A stretch of DNA of 64,000 nt from Actinopolyspora lacussalsi (lineage in GTDB: Bacteria > Actinomycetota > Actinomycetes > Mycobacteriales > Pseudonocardiaceae), in contig JAURUC010000001.1 of assembly GCA_030803735.1 (NCBI GenBank), forward strand, positions 3,675,501 through 3,739,500, written 5' to 3'. The first letter of the stretch is position 1, and every line of letters begins with the position of its first letter. The notes beneath the pieces were generated by a model. That model searched no databases and was not told where the DNA came from. It was given only the letters and a program-made list of their open reading frames with translations. This document shows, in pieces, positions 49,937 through 56,895 of this stretch. A program made the translations under genes and the position numbers.

Positions 49937-50788
49937 GAGCCCCTAACGCATTTGTTTGGGGAGTCGGCGCCAGCTGATGAGGCTGGTGGCGAGGGTGAGG
50001 AAGCCGTGGTGGATGTCGGTGCGGCGTTCCCATCGGGTGGCCAGGCGTCGGAACTGGTGTAGCAGTGCCAGGGTTTGTTCGACGACCCAGCGCACGGGCT
50101 GGTTGGTGTCGCGGGTGCGTTTCCGGCTGATCAGCGGAGTGATTCCGCGTTGCCGGAGCTGGTGGCGGTAGGGCTCGTAGTCATAGCCGCGGTCCGCGAC
50201 GAGCACGTCGGGTTTGCGGCGGGGCCGTCCGCGTCGCCCTCGTACCGGCGGGACCTTTTCGACCAGCGGCAGCAGTTGGGTAATGTCATGCCGGTTGCCG
50301 CCGGTGAGGAGGGTGGCCAGCGGAATGCCGCCGCCATCGGTGATCAGGTGGTGCTTCGATCCGGTTTTGCCCCGGTCAACGGGGCTCGGCCCCGTGGCCG
50401 TGCCCCCCTTTTCGCGCGGACGTGGGAAGCATCCACACACGCCCGCGACCAATCGATCTGTCCGGCCGCGTTGAGTTCGGCCAGTAGCACCTCGTGGAGC
50501 TGGTCGAAGACCCCTGTTTCCTGCCAGTCCCGCAGGCGCCGCCAGCACGTCATTCCGGATCCGAACCCCAGCTCCTGCGGCAGGTCTTCCCACCCGATAC
50601 CGGTGACCAGCACGAACAGGATGCCCTGCAACACCTGCCGATCCGGTAACGGCTTCGGCCCGGTCCGACCCGCCGGACGCGCCGGCAACAGCGGCTCGAT
50701 CCGCTCCCACAACTCGTCTGAGACCACCCACGGCGCAGCCATCAACCAAGATCATCCCAGCCCGGTATCACCAACGTGTTAGGGGCTC
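49937..50788 (-). mobile_element. IS5-family insertion sequence
   Basis: An 852-bp element with short terminal inverted repeats GAGCCCCTAAC...GTTAGGGGCTC. The bases just outside, TAA on the left and TTA on the right, extend the inverted repeat to TAAGAGCCCCTAAC but do not form a direct target duplication. It carries one transposase read across two frames. It lies inside a DUF3558 gene with a target deletion. The transposase seems complete, so the element may still be active. Confidence 0.88.
49943..50742 (-). CDS. IS5-family transposase made by -1 frameshift
   Basis: DDE transposase in two overlapping frames. ORF A starts at ATG 50742 ('WVVSDELWERIEPLLPARPAG', 'FGSGMTCWRRLRDWQETGVF', 'WSRACVDASHVRAKRG') and would stop near 50344. 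ORF B continues ('KTGSKHHLITDGGGIPLATL', 'PDVLVADRGYDYEPYRHQLR', 'VRWVVEQTLALLHQFRRLAT') to the stop at 49943. The catalytic Asp residues are in CVDAS and VADRGYD, the Glu in VVEQT with the R-x6-K/R-like tail. The shift is expected at AAAAGGGGGG (minus strand, 50403-50412), changing RG|A to RG|G and joining AKRG to GTATGPSPVD. The frames fit a -1 shift. Confidence 0.88.
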
Positions 50789-51047
50789 TTAGTGGTCACG
50801 CCTATTGTGGTGGCGGCTTCGGTGGGTAGTAGTTCGCATGGTTCGAGTGCGGCGGGGTTTTTGGGGTTGGTGATTCCGGTTTCGGATTGCGAGGCGGATG
50901 AGGTCACGTTGCTGGTGGTTGTGTCTTCTGGGTTTCCGGTTTGTCCCGTTGAGTTACTGGAGCAGGCGGCCAGTGCCATGGTCAGTGCGAGCCCGCCCGC
51001 GATGACAGCGCCGCGTCGTGCCTTGTGCATGAGGTTTTCCACGGTGT

Positions 51048-51230
51048 TCAGCTCTGCCTTTCGGTGTCGCGTTGTGCGACCGAAGCGTTGTCCTCGGCGA
51101 TGTCGTATTCGCGCAGCAGGGCTTCGTAAGCGGCTATCTTCTCGTTCAGTTTGTCGCGAATGTCCTCAGCGGCAGCGTGAAGCGATCCTTCGGGGGCGTT
51201 CATGCGCTTCTGGAGCGCCTCGCTCGTGAG
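51048..51230 (-). pseudogene. Truncated ESX/PE-like gene (duplicate)
   Basis: Only the C-terminal half of the protein at 52001-52333 remains: 'QKRMNAPEGSLHAAAEDIRD' then 'KIAAYEALLREYDIAEDNAS' and the identical end VAQRDTERQS. Similarity ends at about 51230, where unrelated sequence with a 9-bp inverted repeat begins. It lies 5 bases upstream of the broken DUF3558 copy, so the ESX-like/DUF3558 pair was duplicated as a block before decay. Confidence 0.82.
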
Positions 51231-51250
51231 GGAGGGGTGAAGGTGGTTGT

Positions 51251-51307
51251 GGAACTCCTGTGATGGAGGTGGTGGTGCCACATGGATCCTCCTCACGGAG
51301 GAGTTCC
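51251..51307. other. Inverted repeat at the duplication junction
   Basis: GGAACTCCT (51251-51259) and AGGAGTTCC (51299-51307), 9-bp perfect arms over a 39-base loop. It sits exactly where the truncated ESX-like copy loses similarity to its parent. It may mark an excised or recombined end. Confidence 0.45.
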
Positions 51308-51371
51308 AGCTACCGGGTTGTGTCTGTGACCTCGGGAGGATGCTTCGGAGTAGCTCATTACCCCTGTGGGG

Positions 51372-51995
51372 TCACTTCGCCGCTGGCCACGATGGCAGAG
51401 ATAGCTCCAGAGCCTGCTTTGCCAAGTCGCACGGATTTACTTTTCCGATGTTTTTAGTGGAAATAAACATGGAAGACATGACTATTTGGTTTTCGTTAGC
51501 GGCCATGTACATCGTGCAATTGGAACCCTCCATGGGGGCTTTCGTGTTCCCCACAACTGCGGGATATTCGGAAACTTGCATTTTTTCGAAGTATCCGTAG
51601 TTTGATTTGTTGTCGTAGTATTGCTGAATTGTGCGATCGGGGAGCGCGACTAAGGTAACTTGCTTCGAGCCATTCTCTCTGCCTTTCCAAGCGCACAGAT
51701 CTGGGAGGCTGGGTTTGAGATCGTTCTGTTTCCTTTCTCCTCTGGTCTCCACTCCCAGTGTGGCGGTGGCTTCGGTGGGTAGTAGTTCGCATGGTTCGAG
51801 TGCGGCGGGGTTTTTGGGGTTGGTGATTCCGGTTTCGGATTGCGAGTCGGACGAAGCTAAGCTGCTGGTGGCTGTGTCTTCTGGAGTTCCGGTCTGGCCC
51901 GTTGAGTCACTGGAGCAGGCGGCCAGTGTTATGGTCAGCGCGAGTCCGCCCGCGATGACAGCGCCGCGTCGTGCCTTGTGCGTGAAGTTTTCCAC
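51372..51995 (-). CDS. DUF3558 lipoprotein (intact copy)
   Basis: A 207-residue lipoprotein of the DUF3558 family, found in actinomycetes and of unknown function. The signal peptide ends in the lipobox LAAC (Cys at about residue 27), followed by a Ser/Thr-rich linker and then the domain: 'NPAALEPCELLPTEATATLG', 'LPDLCAWKG', 'GKVNPCDLAKQALELSLPSW'. The four Cys (PCELL, LCAW, NCTMY, PCDL) fit two disulfides. It should sit on the outer face of the membrane. The ESX-like gene upstream ends 5 bases before, and the pair looks co-transcribed. Its lower GC and duplicate suggest an accessory region. Confidence 0.88.
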   Translation of the reverse strand: MENFTHKARRGAVIAGGLALTITLAACSSDSTGQTGTPEDTATSSLASSDSQSETGITNPKNPAALEPCELLPTEATATLGVETRGERKQNDLKPSLPDLCAWKGRENGSKQVTLVALPDRTIQQYYDNKSNYGYFEKMQVSEYPAVVGNTKAPMEGSNCTMYMAANENQIVMSSMFISTKNIGKVNPCDLAKQALELSLPSWPAAK

Positions 51996-52000
51996 GGTGT

Positions 52001-52333
52001 TCAGCTCTGCCTTTCGGTGTCGCGCTGTGCGACCGAAGCGTTGTCCTCGGCGATGCCGTATTCGCGCAGCAGGGCTTCGAAAGCGGCTATCTTCTCGTCC
52101 AGCTTGTTACGAATATCTTCAGCGGCAGCGCGAAGTGATCCTTCTGGATCGCTCATACGCTTCTGGAACGCCTCGCGTGCCTTTCCGGTGGTGTCGTCGT
52201 ATGCGGTCAACTCGCCCGGGGCGATTGTTGTTGAGTTGTTGGCGATCTCTGTGGCCTCGTCTCTTGCCTTGCGCAGGTCCGCGATGGATGCTTTGAGTTT
52301 GTCCTGGTCGACGCTGAAACCGTCTTGGCTCAC
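52001..52333 (-). CDS. PE-like/ESX-type small secreted protein
   Basis: A 110-residue helical protein without signal peptide. It has 'FSVDQDKLKASIADLRKARD', 'TTIAPGELTAYDDTTG', 'GSLRAAAEDIRNKLDEKIAA' and an acidic end; it is a paralogue of the protein at 13575-13967 by motif order. Such small proteins are frequently encoded directly before DUF3558 lipoproteins in Pseudonocardiales, and may be type VII substrates that cooperate with them. The GTG at 52333 is behind GGAAGGAGCAGAC. No WXG is seen, so it is PE-like rather than WXG100-like. Function inferred from form and pairing only. Confidence 0.72.
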   Translation of the reverse strand: MSQDGFSVDQDKLKASIADLRKARDEATEIANNSTTIAPGELTAYDDTTGKAREAFQKRMSDPEGSLRAAAEDIRNKLDEKIAAFEALLREYGIAEDNASVAQRDTERQS

Positions 52334-52613
52334 GTCTGCTCCTTCCTGGGCCGTTGGCCGCTGGGTCGTGATCCGAAACCGGGTCACATCCTGCCGGATC
52401 TGGGTATGTCGCGTCAGCGGGATGGACCTACGGCCACTATGACGATCAGCACTCCGAGGTGTTCCGGGAACGCACCGCGATCACTCGGATGGTCCAATGC
52501 TGTCCATAGTGCTCGCGCAGGGGGAGCGGCCAACCAGGCGAGGTCGCTCTGCCGAACGGTCCGCGAGTCTGATCGGGATGCCGCTCGTGCCGCGTAGTGC
52601 CGGGGCTTTGGGA

Positions 52614-52627
52614 GTTTCGCGGGAAAT
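52614..52627 (+). repeat. Short palindromic element P, variant
   Basis: GTTTCGCGGGAAAT followed by CGACGCCCCGG; duplicated context of the copy at 49314. Two bases differ from the consensus. Confidence 0.65.
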
Positions 52628-52665
52628 CGACGCCCCGGCCACGGCGTAAACGGCGCTGGGTTGGG

Positions 52666-52863
52666 TCAGCCCTGGTCGTAGTCGCCGGTTTTGAGGTGGT
52701 TCAGGAATCCGGCCCAGGCCGCTGGGCTGACGGTGAGGGTGCCGCCCTGCCGGTCCTTGGTGTCGCGGATGCCGACGGCCTGACTGGATAAGGCGATCTC
52801 GACGCAGTTGGTCTTCTGGTGCGACCGGCTCGACTTCCGCCAGGTTGCATTGGTGGGAATCAT
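52666..52863 (-). CDS. DUF397 protein, copy 2
   Basis: A 65-residue DUF397 domain: 'ATWRKSSRSHQKTNCVEIAL', 'GIRDTKDRQGGTLTVSPAAW' and 'FLNHLKTGDYDQG'. It starts at ATG 52863 and overlaps the stop of the XRE gene by 4 bases (ATGA), the canonical Scr1/WhiJ-DUF397 module, in which the small protein binds the regulator. The last 20 residues are nearly identical to copy 1 at 49369, and the two share downstream DNA, so they derive from a segmental duplication. Confidence 0.9.
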   Translation of the reverse strand: MIPTNATWRKSSRSHQKTNCVEIALSSQAVGIRDTKDRQGGTLTVSPAAWAGFLNHLKTGDYDQG

Positions 52864-53711
52864 TGGTGTTTCTCCATGTGTGCGGCGTTTTGCTCGACGA
52901 TCTCTCGTGATTCCGCTTCAGGGTGGGCCAGCTCGTGCAGGGTGACAACGGCTTCCCGGTAGGCCGTGACGTCGCGCATGCCATAGAGAAACGCTGCGGA
53001 GCTGTAGTGCTCCAGATGGACGATCGGCGCGGCTTTCGAGAACTCGTACAGCACGAAGGGTCCTGCGTGTGCCGGATGAACGATCTGTTGCCGCGTGGGA
53101 AGAACCCGGATCGTGATATTCGGTTCCTCGTCCATTTTGAGCAGATGGCGTAGTTGCTCTGCCATGACCGGATAGCCACCGGTGGGCTGCTGCAGAGCTT
53201 CCTCGGAGATGATGGCCGTCAGGTGCGGACCATCCGCTCTCGTGATCGTGTCACGCCTGCCGAGACGCAGCACGACTCGTTTTTCTGTTTCACCGGGAGA
53301 GATCCCCGACATCACGGTGCGGGTGTAGTCGGCGGTTTGGAGCAGGCCCGGAACCAGCAGCGGTGACACGTCGGTGATGGCAGTCGCGGATCTTTCGCAC
53401 TCGATCAGTGTCTTCAGCTGCTGTTCTACACCGGGCGCTCCCGAGGTGAGCCAGTTCGGTTCACCGACTTCTCGGGCGATGGCGAGGATGCGTTCGTACT
53501 CGGTATCGCTCACCCCGAGAGCCGAGAGGTAATCAGCCACTCTTTCGGGCTCAGGTACGGCATCGCCAGTCTCGTAACGGGACACCGTCATGTGGTGCGT
53601 ACCGAGTCTTTGTGCCAGTTGACGGATGCTCGCTTTCGCCTGTTGGCGACATTCACGCAGCTCAGCGCCCAGCGCTCGTGCTTGCGGGCTTCCTCGTGCG
53701 CTGCGGGCCAT
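52860..53711 (-). CDS. XRE-family regulator, Scr1/WhiJ-like (DUF5753)
   Basis: A 283-residue regulator with an N-terminal HTH (about residues 10-75: 'LRECRQQAKASIRQLAQRLG', 'HHMTVSRYETGDAVPEPERV') and a C-terminal DUF5753 domain ('VSPLLVPGLLQTADYTRTVM', 'NITIRVLPTRQQIVHPAHAG', 'FVLYEFSKAAPIVHLEH'). It forms a translationally coupled pair with DUF397 (ATGA). In Streptomyces such pairs control development and antibiotic production. ATG 53711 is chosen over 53729 by alignment length. It is divergent from a zinc-finger/hypothetical gene pair; ACATGTG motifs in between may be its operators. Confidence 0.92.
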   Translation of the reverse strand: MARSARGSPQARALGAELRECRQQAKASIRQLAQRLGTHHMTVSRYETGDAVPEPERVADYLSALGVSDTEYERILAIAREVGEPNWLTSGAPGVEQQLKTLIECERSATAITDVSPLLVPGLLQTADYTRTVMSGISPGETEKRVVLRLGRRDTITRADGPHLTAIISEEALQQPTGGYPVMAEQLRHLLKMDEEPNITIRVLPTRQQIVHPAHAGPFVLYEFSKAAPIVHLEHYSSAAFLYGMRDVTAYREAVVTLHELAHPEAESREIVEQNAAHMEKHQ

Positions 53712-53797
53712 GTGCCACATCCTAAACACTCTCGTTGACCCTCATAGATCACCTGAAGGTGTCATTGACCAGGAGTGATCCCAACTTGGAGTCTGTA

Positions 53798-53823
53798 ACA
53801 TGTGACAGCTTGTTAAACATGTG
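53798..53823. promoter_or_regulatory. Two ACATGTG motifs in a divergent promoter
   Basis: ACATGTG at 53798-53804 and 53817-53823 (19 bp apart, each with an ACATGT palindrome), in the 180-bp divergent region between the XRE regulator and the next operon. Candidate operators of the XRE protein. Confidence 0.5.
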
Positions 53824-53890
53824 CAACTGTCGCTCCGAAGTAAAGCGATCTCGCTGAAACGTTCGAGAGAGTTCACAAGGAGTGTTCGCG

Positions 53891-54190
53891 ATGCTTGAGG
53901 TTCCGTTGTTGGGGTGGGGTTGGTCGGGTCCGGTGGTGTGGTGGAACCCGGTGGGCGGGTTTCGACACGCCTTCTCGCGGGAGGTTCGGCCGCGTCCGGA
54001 GCAGCGGCGTGACACGTTGTGCGGGCAGCACGTGGTGTTGACGGATCCGTCCGAGGTGGACTGGCTGGTGCCGACCTGTGACATCTGCATGAGCGCGGCG
54101 ATCGAGCACGGCCGTGAACAGGAGCGCCAGGAACAGGAGACCAGTCGCAAGCTCCGCGAACGCTTCGGCGATCACGGGGGTGCGCTGTGA
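53891..54190 (+). CDS. Small zinc-ribbon-like protein
   Basis: A 99-residue protein of unknown function. Cysteines in DTLCGQHVVL and PTCDICMSAA (C-x2-C) suggest zinc binding; the C-terminus is a charged helix ('EQERQEQETSRKLRERFGD'). It starts at ATG 53891 with AAGGAG 8 bases upstream. Its stop overlaps the next start (GTGA). Proteins like this lie beside XRE/DUF397 modules in several actinomycetes; whether it is part of that system is inference. Confidence 0.7.
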   Translation: MLEVPLLGWGWSGPVVWWNPVGGFRHAFSREVRPRPEQRRDTLCGQHVVLTDPSEVDWLVPTCDICMSAAIEHGREQERQEQETSRKLRERFGDHGGAL

Positions 54191-54864
54191 CGGCGGCCAG
54201 CACGCTGGGCCCGGCCGTGCCGCACCAGCCACTCGGGTTGCTGTGGCTGATCGGCACGGTGCTGGCGCTGGCGGTGGGCAGCGCGCTGGCCCCACTACGC
54301 GGCGGGCACGGCGAGCACGCCGACGTCGGTCCGGGCGCGCTGACGGTCGCCGGTCTGCTCGCGCGGCACCAGACACCGAACTCGGCCGAACGCCGCGACG
54401 ACAGTGCCACCACCGGGAACAGCACGCCGGGAGTGAGCTGTGGCCCTATCCCGCCGGGCTCGCTGTTGCGGCGAGCCACGATCGTGCTGCACGGCCCCGA
54501 CCGCTCACCCGACTCGGGCTGGTGGGACGCCCTCGGCCACCGGCCGGATCCCAACCCCACACCGGCCGAACGACGCGCCCTGCTCAACCACCCCGACTAC
54601 CGACCCCACAACGCGGCCAGACAACGACCACGCCACCCCACCAGCCTCGCGGAGGAAGACCTCGCCAGGCTGCTCAGCCTGCCCGAAGTGCCCGAGCGGA
54701 TCCCCGAACCCGGCTACATCGGCGAACACCGGCTCGAAGCGAGCCGTTCCCGCTCCGCAGCGGTAAATCCTAAATGGACGGAACTCGGAAACGGTGGAGA
54801 AGGATGCGAGGTGAGGCACATCGGCGAACCGTCGCCGTACCGAGAACGGGCCATGGCTGCCTGA
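54187..54864 (+). CDS. Hypothetical protein with one N-terminal TM segment
   Basis: A 225-residue protein that I do not recognise. A hydrophobic segment ('LGLLWLIGTVLALAVGSALAPL', about residues 17-38) could be a TM anchor; the rest is hydrophilic and Pro/Arg-rich, with 'RATIVLHGPDRSPDSGWWDA' and a helical region near 'LAEEDLARLLSLPEVPERIP'. GTG start overlaps the zinc-ribbon stop by 4 bases, so the two are co-translated. No homologue or motif can be named. A terminator-like hairpin follows at about 55009. Confidence 0.6.
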   Translation: MTAASTLGPAVPHQPLGLLWLIGTVLALAVGSALAPLRGGHGEHADVGPGALTVAGLLARHQTPNSAERRDDSATTGNSTPGVSCGPIPPGSLLRRATIVLHGPDRSPDSGWWDALGHRPDPNPTPAERRALLNHPDYRPHNAARQRPRHPTSLAEEDLARLLSLPEVPERIPEPGYIGEHRLEASRSRSAAVNPKWTELGNGGEGCEVRHIGEPSPYRERAMAA

Positions 54865-55205
54865 ACGGTCGGCGAGAGCACTGTCGCTCCGCCACCGACA
54901 GCAGCACACGTATCTATCCAATGTCTCCCGCCAACGTTCTTGCCAACGACCGGCTCGGTCGCTGTGTGCGATACTGCCGCTCGCGTTTCTTCGAGCGCGA
55001 TCGCTGAAGGTTGGGAGCCGCTACTGCCGCTCCCAGCCTTTCTTCGTTACGAAGCCATGAGGAGACACCCCGGAGATCACCCTGCTCAGCGCCGACGAGC
55101 GGATCGTGCTGCCCAAGAGTGGAAGCCGATGAGCGCGGCGATGGAAGTCGCATCCTGATCCGGCGGAAGCAGTGCTCGCGGGGCGCGTGTGAGCTGGGTT
55201 CCGCC
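54865..55205. other. Intergenic region with terminator
   Basis: About 340 bases between convergent genes with no supported gene. It contains a hairpin GGTTGGGAGC/GCTCCCAGCC (55009-55018, 55029-55038) followed by TTTCTT. Confidence 0.55.
55009..55044 (+). terminator. Terminator-like hairpin with T-run
   Basis: GGTTGGGAGC pairs with GCTCCCAGCC (one G-U) over a 10-base loop, followed by TTTCTT. It would end the 53891-54864 operon. Confidence 0.6.
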
Positions 55206-55781
55206 TCACTCCACGAGCGGACGTAGTGCCCCCGAATAGAGTGCCTGCTGCCCGAACAGGTGGTAAGTGACGGCGACCGAAGTCCACACCGCCCACGGTC
55301 CTCCGAGCAGCAGTGGGGAGGTGCGGTCGAACTCCAGCGTCAACGTCTGGTTGTATATCTCCGGCCAGCACCCGGTGACTGCGCTGTAGTCGAACGGCAG
55401 AAGTCGGCCATCCGCGCGACAACGAACTCCGCGATCGGTGACGATGACGGTCGTGCTCTGGAACCCACGCCACTGCGCCGCTGCCATTCGTTCCGCCTGT
55501 TTGCGCAGTCTGGCGTTCTTGGCGGAGTTGGCCAGCGAAGCCCCGAGCACGAAAGCCGGGTTCCCCACGGCCGCGAAACCGCCGTAATGGACGTCGACGT
55601 CCGCGGCTCCCCATCGTGCGTACATGATCGGAGCAGCACCCCAACAATGTTCTCCGGGGAGGACCACCCCCGGCAGGGATACCGGCGGTGGTTCAACGCC
55701 CGAGTGCAGGGTTCGCCATAACGACCGGGCGGCTTCCCTGCCCTGCCTGTTGAGCTTCTTGAACTCGCGCCGCCGTCCCAT
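55206..55781 (-). CDS. Conserved hypothetical soluble protein
   Basis: A 191-residue protein of unknown function with no signal peptide or TM segment. It starts with a basic helix ('GRRREFKKLNRQGREAARSL'), has a central 'PIMYARWGAADVDVHYGGF' and ends 'SVAVTYHLFGQQALYSGALR'. The pattern 'STTVIVTDRGVRCRADGRLLPFDY' (in parts) followed by an aromatic stretch resembles a PH-like or SHOCT-linked sensor fold. ATG 55781 is behind GGGGAGGCACTCG. It is unlike its neighbours and lies at the edge of the accessory island. Confidence 0.6.
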   Translation of the reverse strand: MGRRREFKKLNRQGREAARSLWRTLHSGVEPPPVSLPGVVLPGEHCWGAAPIMYARWGAADVDVHYGGFAAVGNPAFVLGASLANSAKNARLRKQAERMAAAQWRGFQSTTVIVTDRGVRCRADGRLLPFDYSAVTGCWPEIYNQTLTLEFDRTSPLLLGGPWAVWTSVAVTYHLFGQQALYSGALRPLVE

Positions 55782-56071
55782 GTTCGAGTGCCTCCCCAGC
55801 CGATCGAGGGTAACCGCAACGACTACGTTGAGCGGTCACTTCAACACAAGACGATCATGCCATGTTTCTCGGACGGACCTGTTCCTGTTGGGTTGGCCCG
55901 GCTTCGGAAGCGGGGTCGGGAACAGCCTGGGTGCGCGAGTCTGCCTGGTTCCGTTCCCGGTGCGGGGACAACGCGAGTGGATCCGGCACCGAGGGCAGTA
56001 CTGGCGGTTCACCCGAACGATATGTTGATCTTGCTCTTCGGGTGTTCGACAGTTTTCCCGGGAATCACGAA

Positions 56072-56668
56072 ATGATCATGAGAAAGGATCGGTTCTCGGT
56101 GAAGCCGAAAAAGCGGATCGCACTGGTACTCGCGACGGCGCTCTCCCTGGTGGGTGTAATGGGCGCGGGAGCGGGTGCCGCCGAACAGCACGAACAGCGG
56201 CCTGGGGCGCGCGAGGCGCAGACCTCGATCGTGCTGGACGAGCCCTACCACCTCTACAACCGCAGCGCCCACCTGTTCATGATCACCAAGGGGTGGAACA
56301 CCTCGAAGAACGGCATCCTGGACCTGTGGCACCAGCACCGGACCGACGCGAACCGGCTCCAGGAGCAGTGGAAGTTCCTGCCCACCGGTTTCAGCGGGGT
56401 GCTCCGCATCAAGAACGTCGGCTCGGGTCTCTGCCTGCAACCCAACAATCAGGACGCGCTGCGCCACGTGCGGCAGCAGGAGTGCGACCGCGGCGACCGC
56501 GAGCAGTGGTGGAACGTGGACAAGGACGAGGGGCTGCGCATCTCGCCGTACAACAACGCTCACCGGGTGATGAACCCCTACCAGGTGGCCTATCCCTCGC
56601 GCGACATCGTGCTGAACAAGGACGTGGACAGCCTGTCCCAGCGGTGGAGCGCCGTTCCCATCGACTGA
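56072..56668 (+). CDS. Secreted ricin B-type lectin domain protein
   Basis: A 198-residue precursor. Residues 1-38 form a signal peptide (basic 'MRKDRFSVKPKKR' then 'IALVLATALSLVGVMGAGAGA'). The mature protein has one ricin-type beta-trefoil (RICIN) region: 'PYHLYNRSAHLFMITKGWN', 'GVLRIKNVGSGLCLQPNNQD', 'QQECDRGDREQWWNV', with the Q-x-W repeat motif QWW. It probably binds a carbohydrate outside the cell. There is no attached catalytic domain. ATG 56072 behind CCCGGGAATCACGA; ATG 56078 is a possible alternative. Ends at a strong terminator. Confidence 0.85.
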   Translation: MIMRKDRFSVKPKKRIALVLATALSLVGVMGAGAGAAEQHEQRPGAREAQTSIVLDEPYHLYNRSAHLFMITKGWNTSKNGILDLWHQHRTDANRLQEQWKFLPTGFSGVLRIKNVGSGLCLQPNNQDALRHVRQQECDRGDREQWWNVDKDEGLRISPYNNAHRVMNPYQVAYPSRDIVLNKDVDSLSQRWSAVPID

Positions 56669-56686
56669 TTCGCACCTGACTAGCGG

Positions 56687-56741
56687 AACGGTCGGCTCGT
56701 TCCTTCCGACGGATCGGAAAGGATCGAGCCGACCGTTTTTC
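56687..56741 (+). terminator. Terminator of the RICIN gene
   Basis: AACGGTCGGCTCG (56687-56699) pairs with CGAGCCGACCGTT (56725-56737), with an inner CTTCCG/CGGAAAG stem, followed by TTT. Begins 19 bases after the stop. Confidence 0.85.
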
Positions 56742-56895
56742 CGTTCCGATTCCGAGCGGGGTTTTTCCGCTTCGGCGGGAACGCTGAATCGAGCACCCGC
56801 CGGTTATCTCCACCGGTAATCTCCGCCGGGAGATTCAGCCGGAGAGCACCTTGTCGGGAATCGCCTCCGGTTCGGGTCGGTTTCCGTCACTCGTG

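Larger units (their letters stand above)
49655..51042 (-). pseudogene. DUF3558 lipoprotein gene, split by an IS5 element
   Basis: A decayed copy of the intact gene at 51372-51995. The N-terminal part (from 51042: 'KARRGAVIAGGLALTMALAACSS', lipobox LAAC, ends at IGVTT) and the C-terminal part (about 49933 to 49655: 'RSIQQYYDNKSSYGYFEKLE', then to 'ALELSLPSWPAAK') are separated by the element at 49937-50788. By comparison with the intact copy, about 30 codons between 'GVTT' and 'VAFPERS' are missing, so the insertion also removed target sequence. Both remaining parts are otherwise in frame. No secreted product is expected. Confidence 0.85.

Noticed and set aside
54940..55158. A 72-codon plus-strand frame in the region after the hypothetical gene
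   Set aside because: No ribosome site with normal spacing, crosses a terminator-like hairpin, and shows no motif.
56055..56064. TTCCCGGGAA upstream of the RICIN gene as another P/Noc-like site
   Set aside because: It lacks the ATTTC/GAAAT outer bases and the flanks, so it is not counted.
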